From NCBI RefSeq assembly GCF_032854445.1, contig NC_088304.1, forward strand, positions 12,037,704 through 12,101,703: a stretch of 64,000 bases of DNA, in the 5' to 3' direction. The translations under genes and the position numbers were made by a program. Source of the stretch: Liolophura sinensis (taxonomy: Eukaryota > Mollusca > Polyplacophora > Chitonida > Chitonidae). Below, one piece after another: positions 22,797 to 34,467 of this stretch (positions are counted from its first letter, which is position 1; the number at the start of each line of letters is the position of its first letter). Under the pieces are notes generated by a model that worked only from the letters and a program-made list of their open reading frames with translations, had not been told where the DNA came from and made no database searches.

Positions 22797-22955
22797 ATTT
22801 ATTTATTTATTTATTTGTTTGTTTGATTGATATTTACACCGTACTTCCGACTATTTTATTTATAGGCCTAAAACTTTGCTGAAGGGTCAGCATTATGGGG
22901 AGCGAATATCGGACAGGCCTGGAGAAAATCCGCGCTCATCCTCATGTTACTGTAG
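22797..22955 (-). mobile_element. SINE family 1, tail fragment
   Basis: (ATTT)n, TTTACACCGTACTTCCGAC, CAGCATTATGGGGAG and CCTGGAGAAAATCC mark the tail and body; the head is absent. Confidence 0.65.
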
Positions 22956-24500
22956 GCATATATGTAGTACATAAGGTGGTTGTCATTTTGCTCTCTGTGG
23001 ACCCCTATACGTTCTGCACTTAATATCAGAGCTGTACGTTTTTGTAGATAATCACTTTCGCCCACATTCAGCTTCATAAGAGTAATCTTATCCGTCCTAT
23101 AGTTGGGCTTTATCAGTAGTATAACTGATGTAACGTGGCGCTGAATAAAACAAGTTCTGAGCCCCTTTTTACGATGGAAACTATCACTCGTGGCGATACT
23201 GCGTGAAGAGGATTAAAAAAAAATGAGAGCAGAAGTTGATTTATCTACTCACATTCTATCTTTGCAACAATGGTTTCCGGTCACATGACCTTAAAAATGA
23301 CAAAAAATGCACAACCCAAGGTTTCATTGCAGAAAAGCCATATACGCCTACACGTAGGTAAAAATAAAATCAACTTCGTCTGAGCATGATAGACTACATA
23401 AAATTGCATACATTTTGTTCGAGAGGAAAAATGTTTCTGCTTGAAAGTCTAATAAAACCCTGAAGTAAAACTGACCATAGACCGCATTTCAACGCATACT
23501 CAGCGCATGCGTCGCTGTGGACCTTTCGCTTTACATCATTGTCACCAATAGCAAATTTTGTACAGAAATCTTGAACAACGCCGAGGTCACCGGGATCAAC
23601 GAGATGGAGCAGGAGTTGATCTCAAATAACACAAATAATCCTCCCAACCTTTGTCTCTAATAATACTTTGTTCACATGCATTCTCTTTATCTAGGGTATG
23701 TCCAGCATGATTGTAACCAAAGGTTGAAAAATTTTTATTAATGAATGCTGATTAAGTAGTTCCACGGGAGGAGACAAGTGATGAAACTAAACATAAACAC
23801 GCCTACATGCATCTTACAGACTCCATAGGTCAAGCGTGTCTATTGCTGGCAGTGATCAAAAGCGAAAGGTGGAGAGACACGCATGCGCTGTAGGGAGTAT
23901 GATTTCAGCGGTTACTCGTGACCGCTCTGCCTAAGTCTATCACAATGACCTCGCTGCTCTGGTTTTACTTTCTTTGTAGTCATATAGTCTTTTATGTTAT
24001 ACGCAGAACAATGGGGATGGTATATGATGGTATCCCGTTGTGGGCTTTAAAAAGATCCGAGCACGACTACTTTTCTTTTGTCTCTTTGTTGTCGAGTCAC
24101 ATGCAGACACAACGATCTTTTAAACTTATAACGGTCAATTGTGTTGAAATCTAACCGTAATTAACAGTACTGACAACCGATTATAACGTGTAGTCAATTA
24201 ACTCTGGAGGTTGATTAACTGTTTAAAGTTTTGCACTCCATGTATATCCATTAACTCTGTGATGTCTCCAGGACGTTTACGCTATATTTAAGAGTTGAAC
24301 TGACATAGCCTTTGGCATATGCCACACATAACCCTACGTATGCACATCACTTTGAATGTTTCACTGTAGCTTACTCAAGCCACTAAGTACGCCGTGGTGT
24401 TGTTAATTCTATTCATCCGTGTTAAATGCAGTCCTTTACATATGGATCTGATTTAATATTCATGAAATCTTTTTACATTGTTGAAACTGGGCTGTAAGTA
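22956..24500. other. Gene-free interval
   Basis: No SINE, array or exon recognised. The open frame at 23918-24154 has no similarity that I can name. Confidence 0.45.
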
Positions 24501-24504
24501 CGTT

Positions 24505-24735
24505 AAGGTGTGCTACTCCTAACTACAAAGCAAGTCCATAAGACTCGAGTTCAATTCCAGACTTGGACAGACCCGGACTTAGCGAATTTTCGCCGGCCCT
24601 CCAGCCCCCTCTCACTTTCTGTACGGACTGTGGTGGCAGTGTAGACGGTTGATTGCACTCCTGTAGGGTCACAGTCTTATGTCTGTTCGTAGAAGACCAC
24701 ACCCATGTAATACGATGTGCAAATTTGCCTGCCAA
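24505..24735 (+). mobile_element. Possible tRNA-derived SINE, unclassified
   Basis: GAGTTCAATTCCAGACTTGG is a B-box-like motif, followed by CCCCCTCTCACTTTCTGTACGG. Sequence near 14260-14340 shares GAGGTTCAATT, CCCGCTCTCACTTCTTGTAGGG, so it is repeated in the window. Confidence 0.4.
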
Positions 24736-24914
24736 AAATACGTAAGAGAATTCTTAACTATATAACTTGCCAATTATGGGTAGTATATCCCAGGCGATCC
24801 AGTTTTCTCTATATACATAAAACTGAATCAATTGTATGAATCCTATAAATGAAACAAGCGCCTGATTTCGCTGCTGGGGCCTTGGTTTAACATTCCATGG
24901 AGACCACATCATGT

Positions 24915-25545
24915 CATGACAACCGATACTGTACGCCGGCGACTTTGCGCCGTTCTCTTAGGATCAAAATCGAGCTTACGTAAGGAGACGGAGAGGTAAA
25001 CCAACGGTGCAAAGTGCACGTCTATAATGGTCACTGAGTTACAGACAATGGTTATATCGACGCTGGCATGGCATTCTCGTATCTGATGTAAAGGCGTCGT
25101 GAGGCATGCGTTACAAACGGTGGGGATCATACCTGGTACTGACTTTGTGTTTGGACATTTTGTGGTCCATTTCCTCCCACATTAAAATTGTACAATTTCC
25201 AAACACATTTGTCATTACAAATGCACAACTCCTTACGTAGGACCAATTCTGACCTTAAGGCACCAAAATGCACGTCTGTGATGGTCGCTTAGGTACCGAC
25301 AATAGTTACTTCGAAACTTACATCGTATTTTCTCCTCTGTTGTCAAGGCGTTGTGCTGCATGCATTGCAAACGGGAAGGGGGTGTGGGGGGGGGGGGGAT
25401 CGTCACACTTGGTGCGGTGCTGACTTTGACCTTGCACATTTTGTGTGTTCCATTTCCACTACATTAAAGTTGTGTACTTTCCAATGACACTCGTCATTAC
25501 TAATGCGTGACTGACTTATCTGAGTGTGAATGTAATTATGTAATC
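24915..25545. repeat. ~390-bp dispersed/tandem repeat, copies 1 (partial) and 2
   Basis: Copy 2 (about 25152-25545) and the copy at 25968-26350 share TGGTCCATTTCCTC, CAAAATGCACGTCTGTGATG, GCGTTGTGCTGCATGCATTG, a G-rich stretch, TTTGCACAT and ATCTGAGTGTGAATGTAAT in the same order. Copy 1 (about 24950-25135) has the middle part (ACGTCTATAATGGTCACTGA, GAGGCATGCGTTACAAACG). Confidence 0.8.
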
Positions 25546-25673
25546 TCAGTTAATGTCCTCTACATATATCGTTGTCTAATATTGCATGTATAAAATATGT
25601 TATTTTTTCCATATAGTTAGTAAGTTAGATTGGATGAATTTGAGAAAATACATCCGGCATTTGTAACACACAC

Positions 25674-25772
25674 ATTTATTTATTTATTTGTGTGGTGTTT
25701 TACGCCGTAGTCAAGAATATTTCACTCATACGACGGCGGTTAGCATTATGGTGGGAGGAAAGCGGACAAACG
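25674..25772 (-). mobile_element. SINE family 1, tail fragment
   Basis: (TTTA)n, GGTGTTTTACGCCG, AAGAATATTTCACTCATACG and AGCATTATGGTGGGAGG; it lies between copies 2 and 3 of the 390-bp repeat. Confidence 0.75.
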
Positions 25773-25967
25773 CACATACACACGCCAACAGCTTAACTGG
25801 ATGAGGTAATAGTATGGCACTGTATAAGCGCGGAACCTATAAATAATATACGGTAGTCATTTTGGACCACATCAAATTCAAACTTTTCGTTTTCATGTTG
25901 TCTATTTGCCTATACATAATGATTTATACCTAAGTTTATCGAGAAATATAATACCTGTATATATATA

Positions 25968-26350
25968 TTTGGACATTTTATGTGGTCCATTTCCTCTGCA
26001 TTAAAATTGTACAATTTCCAATGACATTTGTCACTATCAATGCGCAACTCCTTCGTAACCCTCGACTCTGACCCTAAGGCACCAAAATGCACGTCTGTGA
26101 TGGTCGCTGAGGTACCGACAATACTTACTTCGAACCTTGCATGGCATTCTCCCCTCAGGTGTCAAGGCGTTGTGCTGCATGCATTGCAAACGGGGGTGGA
26201 GGTGGGGGGTGGTCGGTGGCGGTCACACTTGGTGCTGACTTTGACTTTGCACATCTTGTGTTCCATTTCCACTACACTGATATTGTGTACTTTCCAATGA
26301 CACATGTCATTACTAACACTTGACTGACCTATCTGAGTGTGAATGTAATT
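25968..26350. repeat. ~390-bp repeat, copy 3
   Basis: Aligns along its length with 25152-25545. The G-rich stretch differs in length (GGGGGTGGAGGTGGGGGGTGG here). Confidence 0.8.
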
Positions 26351-26359
26351 CAAAGCGAA

Positions 26360-27050
26360 CATCAAATAAAATTTGGTTTAGGGTATGTACGTATGTATGT
26401 ATGTATATATTTGATTCAGTAGTGATTAATGTTTCTACAAATTCTTTGCCGCATGATACACACATAATAGGCTGTGGACAGTTTTCTCGGCGAACAAATG
26501 GAGATTCAAATGAAAGACATAAAATATTGCAATTTTTGTATTATATATCTTGTTATGTTGTTCTTATATAGGCCCATTTTATTTATTTATGTTTGCATAT
26601 GTATGTATTTAACTGAATAGGTCTGACCAGTCCCCCTCCGCCCAACCACATAATGCTGTCGTGTTTTAGAGTTTTGGACTCGTATATACCGCAGAAATAT
26701 AAATAAAAATTAAAAAAAATAAAGATAAATAAAATAGTAATCTACATGTATACAGCCCTTCGCCGGGCAATTCACAAACCACATTTATGATCACAGCCAA
26801 ACCAACAAAAGCTAGATTCGATTCCGCAACCTCATAGCTCGGAGTTAATGTCTTCTACATATATCGGTGTCTAATAAAGTGGTTTCCAAAGAATTAATTG
26901 TCTGCGCAAACGGCAATTAGCAGGAACGTCCTTATTATCGGTATCAAGGTTCCACGAACTATGTGATCGGGGAAATAGTGTCCAAGGATGGGTTTGATCT
27001 CACCTTGTGTAAATCCTGTACCTCTTTTACAGTTTAAATATGGGGCAGCT
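26360..27050. other. Gene-free interval
   Basis: (GTAT)n near 26385-26410 and AT-rich DNA; no exon recognised. Confidence 0.5.
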
Positions 27051-27052
27051 AA

Positions 27053-27285
27053 AAACCGGGAGGAAACCAGGCAGAGCGCGAGGGAAACTAGCAAGCATCC
27101 ACAGACTGCTGGCAGGCTGTCCATGCACAGTCATTCATAGGTTGCTGGAAGACCTTCCATGCACGCACGACCGAAAAGAAAGCAAACAGTAGCTGAACTT
27201 GAATTCCCAGCGATGGAACTGGTGCGAGGGCCCCGACTCATTGTTCCGCACTACTACTCCGAACACTCGGCCACGGATGCCCTTT
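27053..27285 (-). mobile_element. SINE family 1, old degenerate copy
   Basis: AACCGGGAGGAAACCAGGCAG, CATCCACAGACTGCTGGCAG (duplicated in part), GCTGAACTTGAATTCCCAGC and a decayed head at the right end. Confidence 0.55.
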
Positions 27286-27449
27286 CTTTAAGTCATTCAG
27301 TAGCTTCAGTAGCGGATTGATAGCTTCTATAATGTACTGAAGCATCTAGATGCAAATATATACACTCTAAAAGAAATCTACATGTATTATATCTAACACA
27401 ACACTATACTTTCGAGTGCTGTGATAGAATAGATGTTTTTAGTGTTTTA

Positions 27450-27701
27450 TTTATTTAATTTGTGTTTTAAGCCGTACTCCAGAATATTTCACTTATACGA
27501 CGGGGGCCAGCATTATGGTGGGTGGGTGGAAACCGGGAACAGCCCGGAGGAAACCCACGACCATCCGCAGGTTGCTGGAGGACCTTCCCACGTACGGCCG
27601 GAGAGGAAGCCAGCATGAGCTGGACTTGAACTCACAGCGACCGCATTCATGAGAGGCTCTCAGATAATTACGCTGCGCTAGCGCGCTAACCAACTGAGCG
27701 G
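27450..27701 (-). mobile_element. SINE family 1, nearly complete copy
   Basis: Tail AGAATATTTCACTTATACG, body with a duplicated GTGGGTGGGTGG, B box (minus) GAGTTCAAGTCC, head GCTCAGTTGGTTAGCGCGC. Confidence 0.87.
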
Positions 27702-28051
27702 TGTTTTTGGTGTAATATGATATTATACCGCGTAAAACCCTATACTCCATTACACCAATAAAGAGGTATATTCTTAGAACAGCATACCGAGTATGCCGTA
27801 TATAACATAATAGCCTTTAGCAATAATATAAATAGGCCTATATAATTCATTCTTCTTTCACCCAGAAAACATACTAATATGTCTGGTCTTTTTTCTCATT
27901 AATTTTCGTGCCCCTTGGCGAAAGCCGTCTCGAAATGCTAATATAGCAGTTGAACTCCACAGTGAATGCAGGCATATGTGCGATACAAAAAACATGTTCA
28001 GGAAATAAAGTTACGTGTATTTATCCGTCGTATCTCACACTGAAAGCTTAT

Positions 28052-28570
28052 TATGCGAATGTTCAGTGCAGTTATTCATTAAGATCAAACTATCATTTCA
28101 TCTTGTCTGGTGAATTAATCAGCTGACGGCGTCATGTCAAGTAGTGATCATGTCAAGTAATACCCCGCTATCTGGCGGGTGTCGATGTCAAAACCCATTA
28201 AACACGATCACCATATTGCGTATATATATGCAAACGTACCATTAAATCACTAGCATGTCACGTTCGCTTCTTTTCTTACACAATGTAAAATTAGATAAGC
28301 TTATTTTAAGATATCCATAATTAATGTCGGAGATAAATTCCCACACCTGCATGATTGTGGAGAGCTGTTATATTACATGTGCTCTCATTACTAAACGATA
28401 TGGGGGCCTCAGTGGTCGTGTGGTTAGGAACGATATGAGGCAGACCTTAACTCAGAAGCCTCTACCAATGCGGGCGCTGTGAGCTCAAGTCCAGCTCATG
28501 CTGGCTCCCTCCTCAGTCGTATATATGGAAGTGTCCCCTGGCAACCTCCGGACGATCGTGGGTTTCCCCC
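28052..28570 (+). repeat. ~500-bp duplicated block, copy 2 (with embedded SINE)
   Basis: Counterpart of 20630-21127 in sulfotransferase B intron 1. The embedded SINE (28403-28602, head GGGGCCTCAGTGGTCGTG, B box GAGCTCAAGTCC) is more complete here. Confidence 0.75.
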
Positions 28571-28602
28571 GGAGACTATTCGGTTTAATTCCACCATAAT
28601 GT
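28403..28602 (+). mobile_element. SINE family 1 copy within the duplicated block
   Basis: GGGGCCTCAGTGG head, GAGCTCAAGTCCAGCTCATG, CGTGGGTTTCCCCCGG, then CCACCATAATG; the tail is lost. Confidence 0.78.
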
Positions 28603-28889
28603 TTTAACTCCAGATCTGTTCACACCACCATCCGCAGGTGTCTGCCAGAACCGGAGTTAATAATGCATGGTGGACACTTACTATAATTCTTCCAATTTTT
28701 GGGACAGATATTAGTTGTGCTTAAAGCAGATTTCTTTCCCAGCGTTTTGGAAAAGAAAGATATGGGTATGTTGTTCATTAGACTGACTAACCATGAGAGA
28801 AAAAAACGAAACTAAAGAAGCTGAAAAGAGCAAACCAGGTGTCCCAAAAATTAGAAGAATTAAAGTATAGTGAAATGTAGAGAGAATGA

Positions 28890-29160
28890 AATAAATATGA
28901 TAATGGAGTAAATAGTGTTGAGTACGAGATAAAAGGCGCACGCATGGTGGGTACAGAGTAAATAGTGGTGAGCATGAAATAAAAGGCGCACGCATGGTGG
29001 GTACAGAGTAAATAGTGGTGAGTATGAAATAAAAGGCGCACGCATGGTGGGTACAGAGTAAATAGTGGTGAGTATGAAATAAAAGGCGCACGCATGGTGG
29101 GTACAGAGTAAATAGTGGTGAGTATGAAAATAAAAAGTGCACGCATGCATGGTCAATACA
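28890..29160. repeat. 50-bp minisatellite
   Basis: Four near-identical units plus degenerate ends. The unit contains GGCGCACGCATGGTGGGTAC and AGAGTAAATAGTGGTGAGTA. Because 50 is not a multiple of 3, the same repeat is open in three minus-strand frames, which explains the overlapping open frames there. Confidence 0.92.
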
Positions 29161-29279
29161 CAGTTAAAACGTGTAGTGATGAGTACGGAGTTAACGGGCC
29201 ATAGTGGATGAGGAGTATATGGTATGAAAACAGTTTGATGAAAAATTGATATAAATATTGACAGTGTAAACACTGTCCA

Positions 29280-29358
29280 TTATACCGCCGTCGTATAGCT
29301 AAGCAGAATTCTTAATGACGGCGTAAAACACCAGTTAATCAATCAATCAATCAATCAG
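29280..29358 (+). mobile_element. SINE family 1, tail fragment
   Basis: CCGCCGTCGTATAGCTAAGC, GACGGCGTAAAACACCAG, then (AATC)n. Confidence 0.6.
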
Positions 29359-29451
29359 TCAGTCCGATTTCATCACATGGATGGATTTGCTTTTAACATA
29401 AACATTTGAACACTGAAGATTTCCACTTCCACAATTCATTGTCTTAAACTG

Positions 29452-29546
29452 TCTGGAAATCTGGGTGTCTGGAAGTTTGGGTGTCTGGATGTCTGGGTGT
29501 ATGGATGTCTGGGTGTCTGGAAGTTTCGGTGTCTGGAAGTCTGGAT
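29452..29546 (+). repeat. 8-bp-based tandem repeat
   Basis: GTCTGGAA/GTTTGGGT/GTCTGGAT-type units, about eleven copies. Confidence 0.75.
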
Positions 29547-31493
29547 CAACATCACCAATCTTTTCAGAACATTTGCTGTTTTCGCGAGAAAGGGCCCGGA
29601 TGCTGGTAATTTTGGTGTTAATCCTTTTCGGTTTGTTAAATCAATATAAACACCTTTCCAAGGTAATATCATTATATAACACACATTAAACCTGTCTTCA
29701 GACAGGTAGATTGTTTCTTATATATGGCTAACCTCAAATGATGATTTAATTTAGGCGTATTCTGGTGCAGTTTATACTGATTTGTAAACAAGTTTCCACT
29801 GTTACCATATAAATGTGCTGATGGACTGATTTTTTTTCTCTCCAGCCGATTGTGGTACTCCAGAACTTATTTGTGTAAATTGCTTAAATCGCTTAAAGTT
29901 GAATTAACGAGGCATAATTTATTTGTGCTTTATGTTTCAGGTAAATGTACGCTTATTAATAAATATTCTTCATAAATATCTCAGTTAATCACTTAAGTCT
30001 ATCTTTTGCTTCCATGTTTCAAATTTTAAACCGCAGTGGGTAAAAGGAAATATACTATATTACCAAGCTGTATGGTTAGTCCAACTTGAATTGTTTACTT
30101 ATTTGAAGCACTTGACGTGAATAGTTAGATTAAAACCAGGTAAATTGACGCCGTATTTTACCAGTTAAGTGTGACAATTTGCCAACTACATCACACTGTC
30201 GTCACTGCTCTGATAATATCTTCTATGCTGTAAGTCTATTATAGTGCATTCTTCCACAAACCAGATTCTGCAGGTGGGAATAAGCATCCCCGGGGCCTGG
30301 TCCCTTTGCAATGGTGTGATTGTTTATCAAATGGATGACAACAGTGTATTTTGAGTAATTCTAGGCCAGTGAAATCTGATAATATGCAATACATGTATTG
30401 TCATCCCTGTGTATACTTTACCTGATTCTGTTACTGGTATTTAAGCATTTGCATGAACAGTTTTTAATATGTAATCCTAATCGAGGTAAATTTAACAAGA
30501 AGCCGTACATTACAGGTTACGTGTGACCATTTGCCAACTGTCACAACGTCGTCGAAGGTCCGGTTTTACTCTCCAGTACTCTCCAGTGCTGCAGTATTTT
30601 GTATTGAGGTATACTCAGAAGGCAAATAATTTTGGCAGGTAATTTAAGGAAGTATTGTCCAATGTAAATAGCCGAATTTAAATTTACGCTCATCGCCGTT
30701 GTTACTCTAGAGTAATTGTGTCTTCGTATGAATTCAGCTTAAAATACAAAACCAAACGGGAAATAAAAATCTGCATTTAAAAATACCTATTCACGACATG
30801 CAAAAACGAAAAGCGTCACAACCGATCCTATCAGGGTCTATATACGGTTTCGAACTCGAGATCTTATCGGCCAAGAGCTATAATAATCTTAAGCGTGATT
30901 CTCTACATTACACAGTAGACACCATGTATAAGTAGTTTTTACCTTTCTTTGCTTTAATTAAACAGTTACGACCCATAAGACTGTTTACACTAACGAAGAT
31001 TACTTCTACCGCAAGTCGGCTTAAACATACTGGATTCAAATATGGACATGACACCATGTATACTGCAATTAATAATCACCCTAAAGAACTTCACGGAACA
31101 AAGTTTATATATTTTATCTAAACTATCAATCATTATATCGCTTATATTTACCTCTAACATCAGATGTAAATGTACACACTTATATTATGTAAGCACGTGC
31201 CTTCAGACTATATAGTTGCGTCTACTCACTGTATGGACAGACTACATATATATTAGGAAGAAAAACCAAAGTTATTACAACTGAACTTCCGCTACAGCCT
31301 TCCCCGACCCCCCCACCCCCCAACCACCACCACCACCAGCCCACACCACACACTTTACAGTACATCTACAGGAAATCATTACCTCTTCCATTATATATAT
31401 AACCGGGTGAAGACTGACTAAAGAGATATGAGGCGCAAATATGTTTTTATGGACTCTGTTTATATATTGAATATGTAGTTGCTCTAGAATATA

Positions 31494-31753
31494 TTTACGC
31501 CGTACTCAATAATATTTCAGTTACACGACGGTAGCCAGCATTATGGTGGAAGGAAACCGGGTAGAGCCTGTGGGAAACCTACGACCATCCACAGGTTGCT
31601 TTCAGAAACCAGCATGAGCTGGTCTTGAACTCTCAGCGACATCATTGGTGAGAGGTTCATGGGTCTATAATGTTTTAAACCACCATAATGCCGGCCGCCG
31701 TCGTATAAGTGAAATATTCTTGAGTACGGTGTAAAACACAAATCAAATAAATT
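31494..31753. mobile_element. Two SINE family 1 fragments, head-facing (left duplicate)
   Basis: A minus-oriented piece (ACGCCGTACTCAATAATATT … TTGAACTCTCAGCGAC … TTCATGGGTC) is followed at about 31678 by a plus-oriented tail (CCACCATAATGCCGGCCGCC … AAATCAAATAAATT). Confidence 0.8.
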
Positions 31754-32379
31754 TATAATGTATGTATGTATGTATACTTTTTACATAAGTAAGCTGTTAT
31801 TTCACGCCACACAGAACAATGCTTGCTTTATGTCAATATTAGAACAGCTGAAGAAGACAGTCCCCTGGAGCCATAGGCTCTAGGAGTGGACTGCAAACAA
31901 AACTGCGAACAACAGTGACATTCACGAGTGCATAACCAATACATGTTACAGAACTCAACTATATTATTTTACACGAAAGGTGATATACTCCTGATTAAAA
32001 TGGGTGATACGATCGCGTGTCATAAAACTCCAAATTATCTGAATATAAGGTAAAAGCTAACTAAAATTGCCAGCTGAATGTAAGAATGGCCGGCTAATCC
32101 CAGTCAAAGTGGGCTGTATGAATAAATGTCAACATAACCATCATGGAATGTACGGTGATATGAACGATATTATATCTGTACCACACACAAACAAATCTGT
32201 CATGACAATGGGAGTGTCTCTCCACACAAGGGAATGTATTTACCCTATGTTACAGAAGAGCCATGACTGTTACCATGACAACCAATGTGGTCCTTAGTTA
32301 TGTGGTATACCATCATACAACCTCATTCGATCACCCATGACTGATGTGGTTGTCTCAAAAGAAGAAGTGCACGTATCTA

Positions 32380-32540
32380 TTTATTATTTATTTATTTGAT
32401 TGGTGTTTTACGCCGTACTCAAAAATATTTCACTTGTACAATCTCGGCCAGCATTATGCTGATGGTCGTGGATTTTTCTCCGTGCTCTGCCTGCATAATT
32501 GAAATATTCCTGAGCACTGCGTGAAACACCAATCGAATGA
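32380..32540. mobile_element. Palindromic pair of SINE tails (left duplicate)
   Basis: Minus tail (TTGATTGGTGTTTTACGCCG … CCAGCATTATG) is joined to a plus tail (GTCGTGGATTTTTCTCCGTG … GAAACACCAATCGAAT), making a foldback of about 160 bp. Confidence 0.78.
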
Positions 32541-33934
32541 AACGAAGTGAACACGATTACCTCGCCTGTGCAATTATTCCATGTGAATCTTAGTTAATGT
32601 TGTTACACACGAAATGTATTATTGGTTTACAATAGACTATAGCATGGGGCTGTTGCTGTTATGTCAAACGTTCATCTGACATCTTGGAAATGTTGATAAA
32701 ACATTGTGACACTAATCCGTGATGCATTTTTTTTATAGAGCGGATGTGATAAGAACACACATTTTACAAATAACCTGCAGACAACTTCTGCCTACAATGT
32801 GTCTTAAAGTGCGTTATAAACAGAAAACATGATAAGCATCTCAGTGGATGGTCGACATAAGACGCCGTCAAAATCATAGCAAAAATGTGGGAAATCCCGA
32901 AATTGAAGGTGGAGCTAGGTGCACTATCTGCTTATCACGCATTATCGCGCGAGATTTGTAATTTGGAGCATTGCTGTAAACGGGAATTTGTGAGTCACGT
33001 GGTCTGACTGGACGAGAATAGTCCAGTAGAATCGCGCTGAATCGCAAATATGAAAAGAATGATAGACTGTTTATAATGACAAAATGACAAAAATGACACT
33101 CGTCTACATATGCACCGCAGTAAATAAATACCGATGGTGTAATAATACATGTATATGTGGATACAGCTCTGCATATGCTCTGTATGAATCGCTATATGCG
33201 AGATGGTTAAATACCTATATACTTAGGCCTATTTAAGTCTATAGCTCGCTGGCCTCTGTATAAGGTTTTGCTTGATAGATAGAGGCCACAAGTGGGCATT
33301 GTTCTTTTCCCCTACACATTGACGTACGCTTATTATAGCCTCATACATACATATGCATTACGGGATATGTGCTATGCTTACTATATTTAACTTCGACAGA
33401 ACACCTGGACTGGTCTGGTAGGTTGATCTATGTGAGCGATCATCAGTTCTTTTCCTCACATCGCTCCTCTTCATCACCATCGTCCGTGCTGTCATCCCCA
33501 GTTAGCTTGCTGAAGACAGGCTTCTATGGACAGGCTTCTATGGACAGGCTTGGTGGTATGGAGATTGTACACCGACAAGAGATAGCACAGAATGCGCGTA
33601 CGGATGCGTTTAAACGGATCTAATTGTCGTGAGTATATAGGCACCAATTCCATATAACGGATTTTTAAACTTTTTATTTAAAGACAAAACGTTTTCAATG
33701 GGACGCATATTTTAATATTTCATGAGTTAAAACTGGGAACACTAGCTTGACACGCTTTATGTTAAAACAAATAAGGAAATCCCTGGGCACATAAACTGTG
33801 TATTATATCAAGATTTTAAACTTAGCTTACATAAAAAAAATCGCTTTGTGGAACACGACCTCATGCTGGGACTGGTTATAGAAGTGCAAACTCTTTCTTT
33901 AGTGGATACAAATACGTGTATGTAATACAAAAAA

Positions 33935-34267
33935 CACGTAGAGCATAGAGAGTAAAACCAACGAGCGACGACAGAGTGATAGGCGTACAGTGTGGAGAGT
34001 AAGACCAGAACAGCGACGACAGTATGATAGACGTACAATACAGAGAGTAAAACCAGAGCATCGACGACAGTGTGATAGACGTACAATACAGAGAGCGACA
34101 GAGTGATAGGCGTACAGCGTAGAGGGTAAGACCAGAGCATCGACGACAGTATGATAGACGTACAATACAGAGAGTAAAACCAACGCAGCGACAACAGAGT
34201 GATAGGCGTACAGAGTAGAGGGTAAGACCAGAGCTTCGACGACAGTGTGATGGACGTACAGCAGAGA
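33935..34267. repeat. ~47-bp minisatellite (left duplicate, cut by the gap)
   Basis: Units contain GCGACGACAGTGTGATAGAC, GTACAATACAGAGAGTAAAA and CCAGAGCA. The unit is recognisably the core of the dispersed element at 21484, 41935, 49680 and 55310, so the array is an expansion of one copy of that element. Confidence 0.85.
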
Positions 34268-34467
34268 NNNNNNNNNNNNNNNNNNNNNNNNNNNNNNNNN
34301 NNNNNNNNNNNNNNNNNNNNNNNNNNNNNNNNNNNNNNNNNNNNNNNNNNNNNNNNNNNNNNNNNNNNNNNNNNNNNNNNNNNNNNNNNNNNNNNNNNNN
34401 NNNNNNNNNNNNNNNNNNNNNNNNNNNNNNNNNNNNNNNNNNNNNNNNNNNNNNNNNNNNNNNNNNN
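34268..34467. other. Assembly gap (200 Ns)
   Basis: Exactly 200 unknown bases, a round number that suggests a placeholder rather than a measured distance. The flanks are copies of one another. Confidence 0.99.

Larger units (their letters stand above)
29861..34267 (+). repeat. 4.4-kb direct duplication, left copy (abuts the gap)
   Basis: From CAGAACTTATTTGTG at 29861 the sequence matches 34468 onward almost base for base. This includes the same SINE fragments (31494-31753, 32380-32540) and ends in the same minisatellite at the gap. Differences are mainly single-base length changes in short runs (for example GTATTTA versus GTTATTTA, and ACAGAAGAG versus ACAGGAAGAG, near 32247/36851). That is what two noisy assemblies of one locus, or two haplotypes, would look like. 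No gene recognised inside. Confidence 0.9.

Noticed and set aside
28711-29273. Three overlapping minus-strand frames of 119-143 codons
   Set aside because: The 50-bp minisatellite read in all three frames; no signal peptide or family match.
32067-32297. Frame of 76 codons duplicated at 36682-36960
   Set aside because: Its persistence only reflects the 4.4-kb duplication, and the frame breaks at run-length differences between copies; no family resemblance.
33369-33623. 84-codon frame also present at 37987-38241
   Set aside because: Same reason: duplicated non-coding DNA, Ser-rich, no splice context or similarity.
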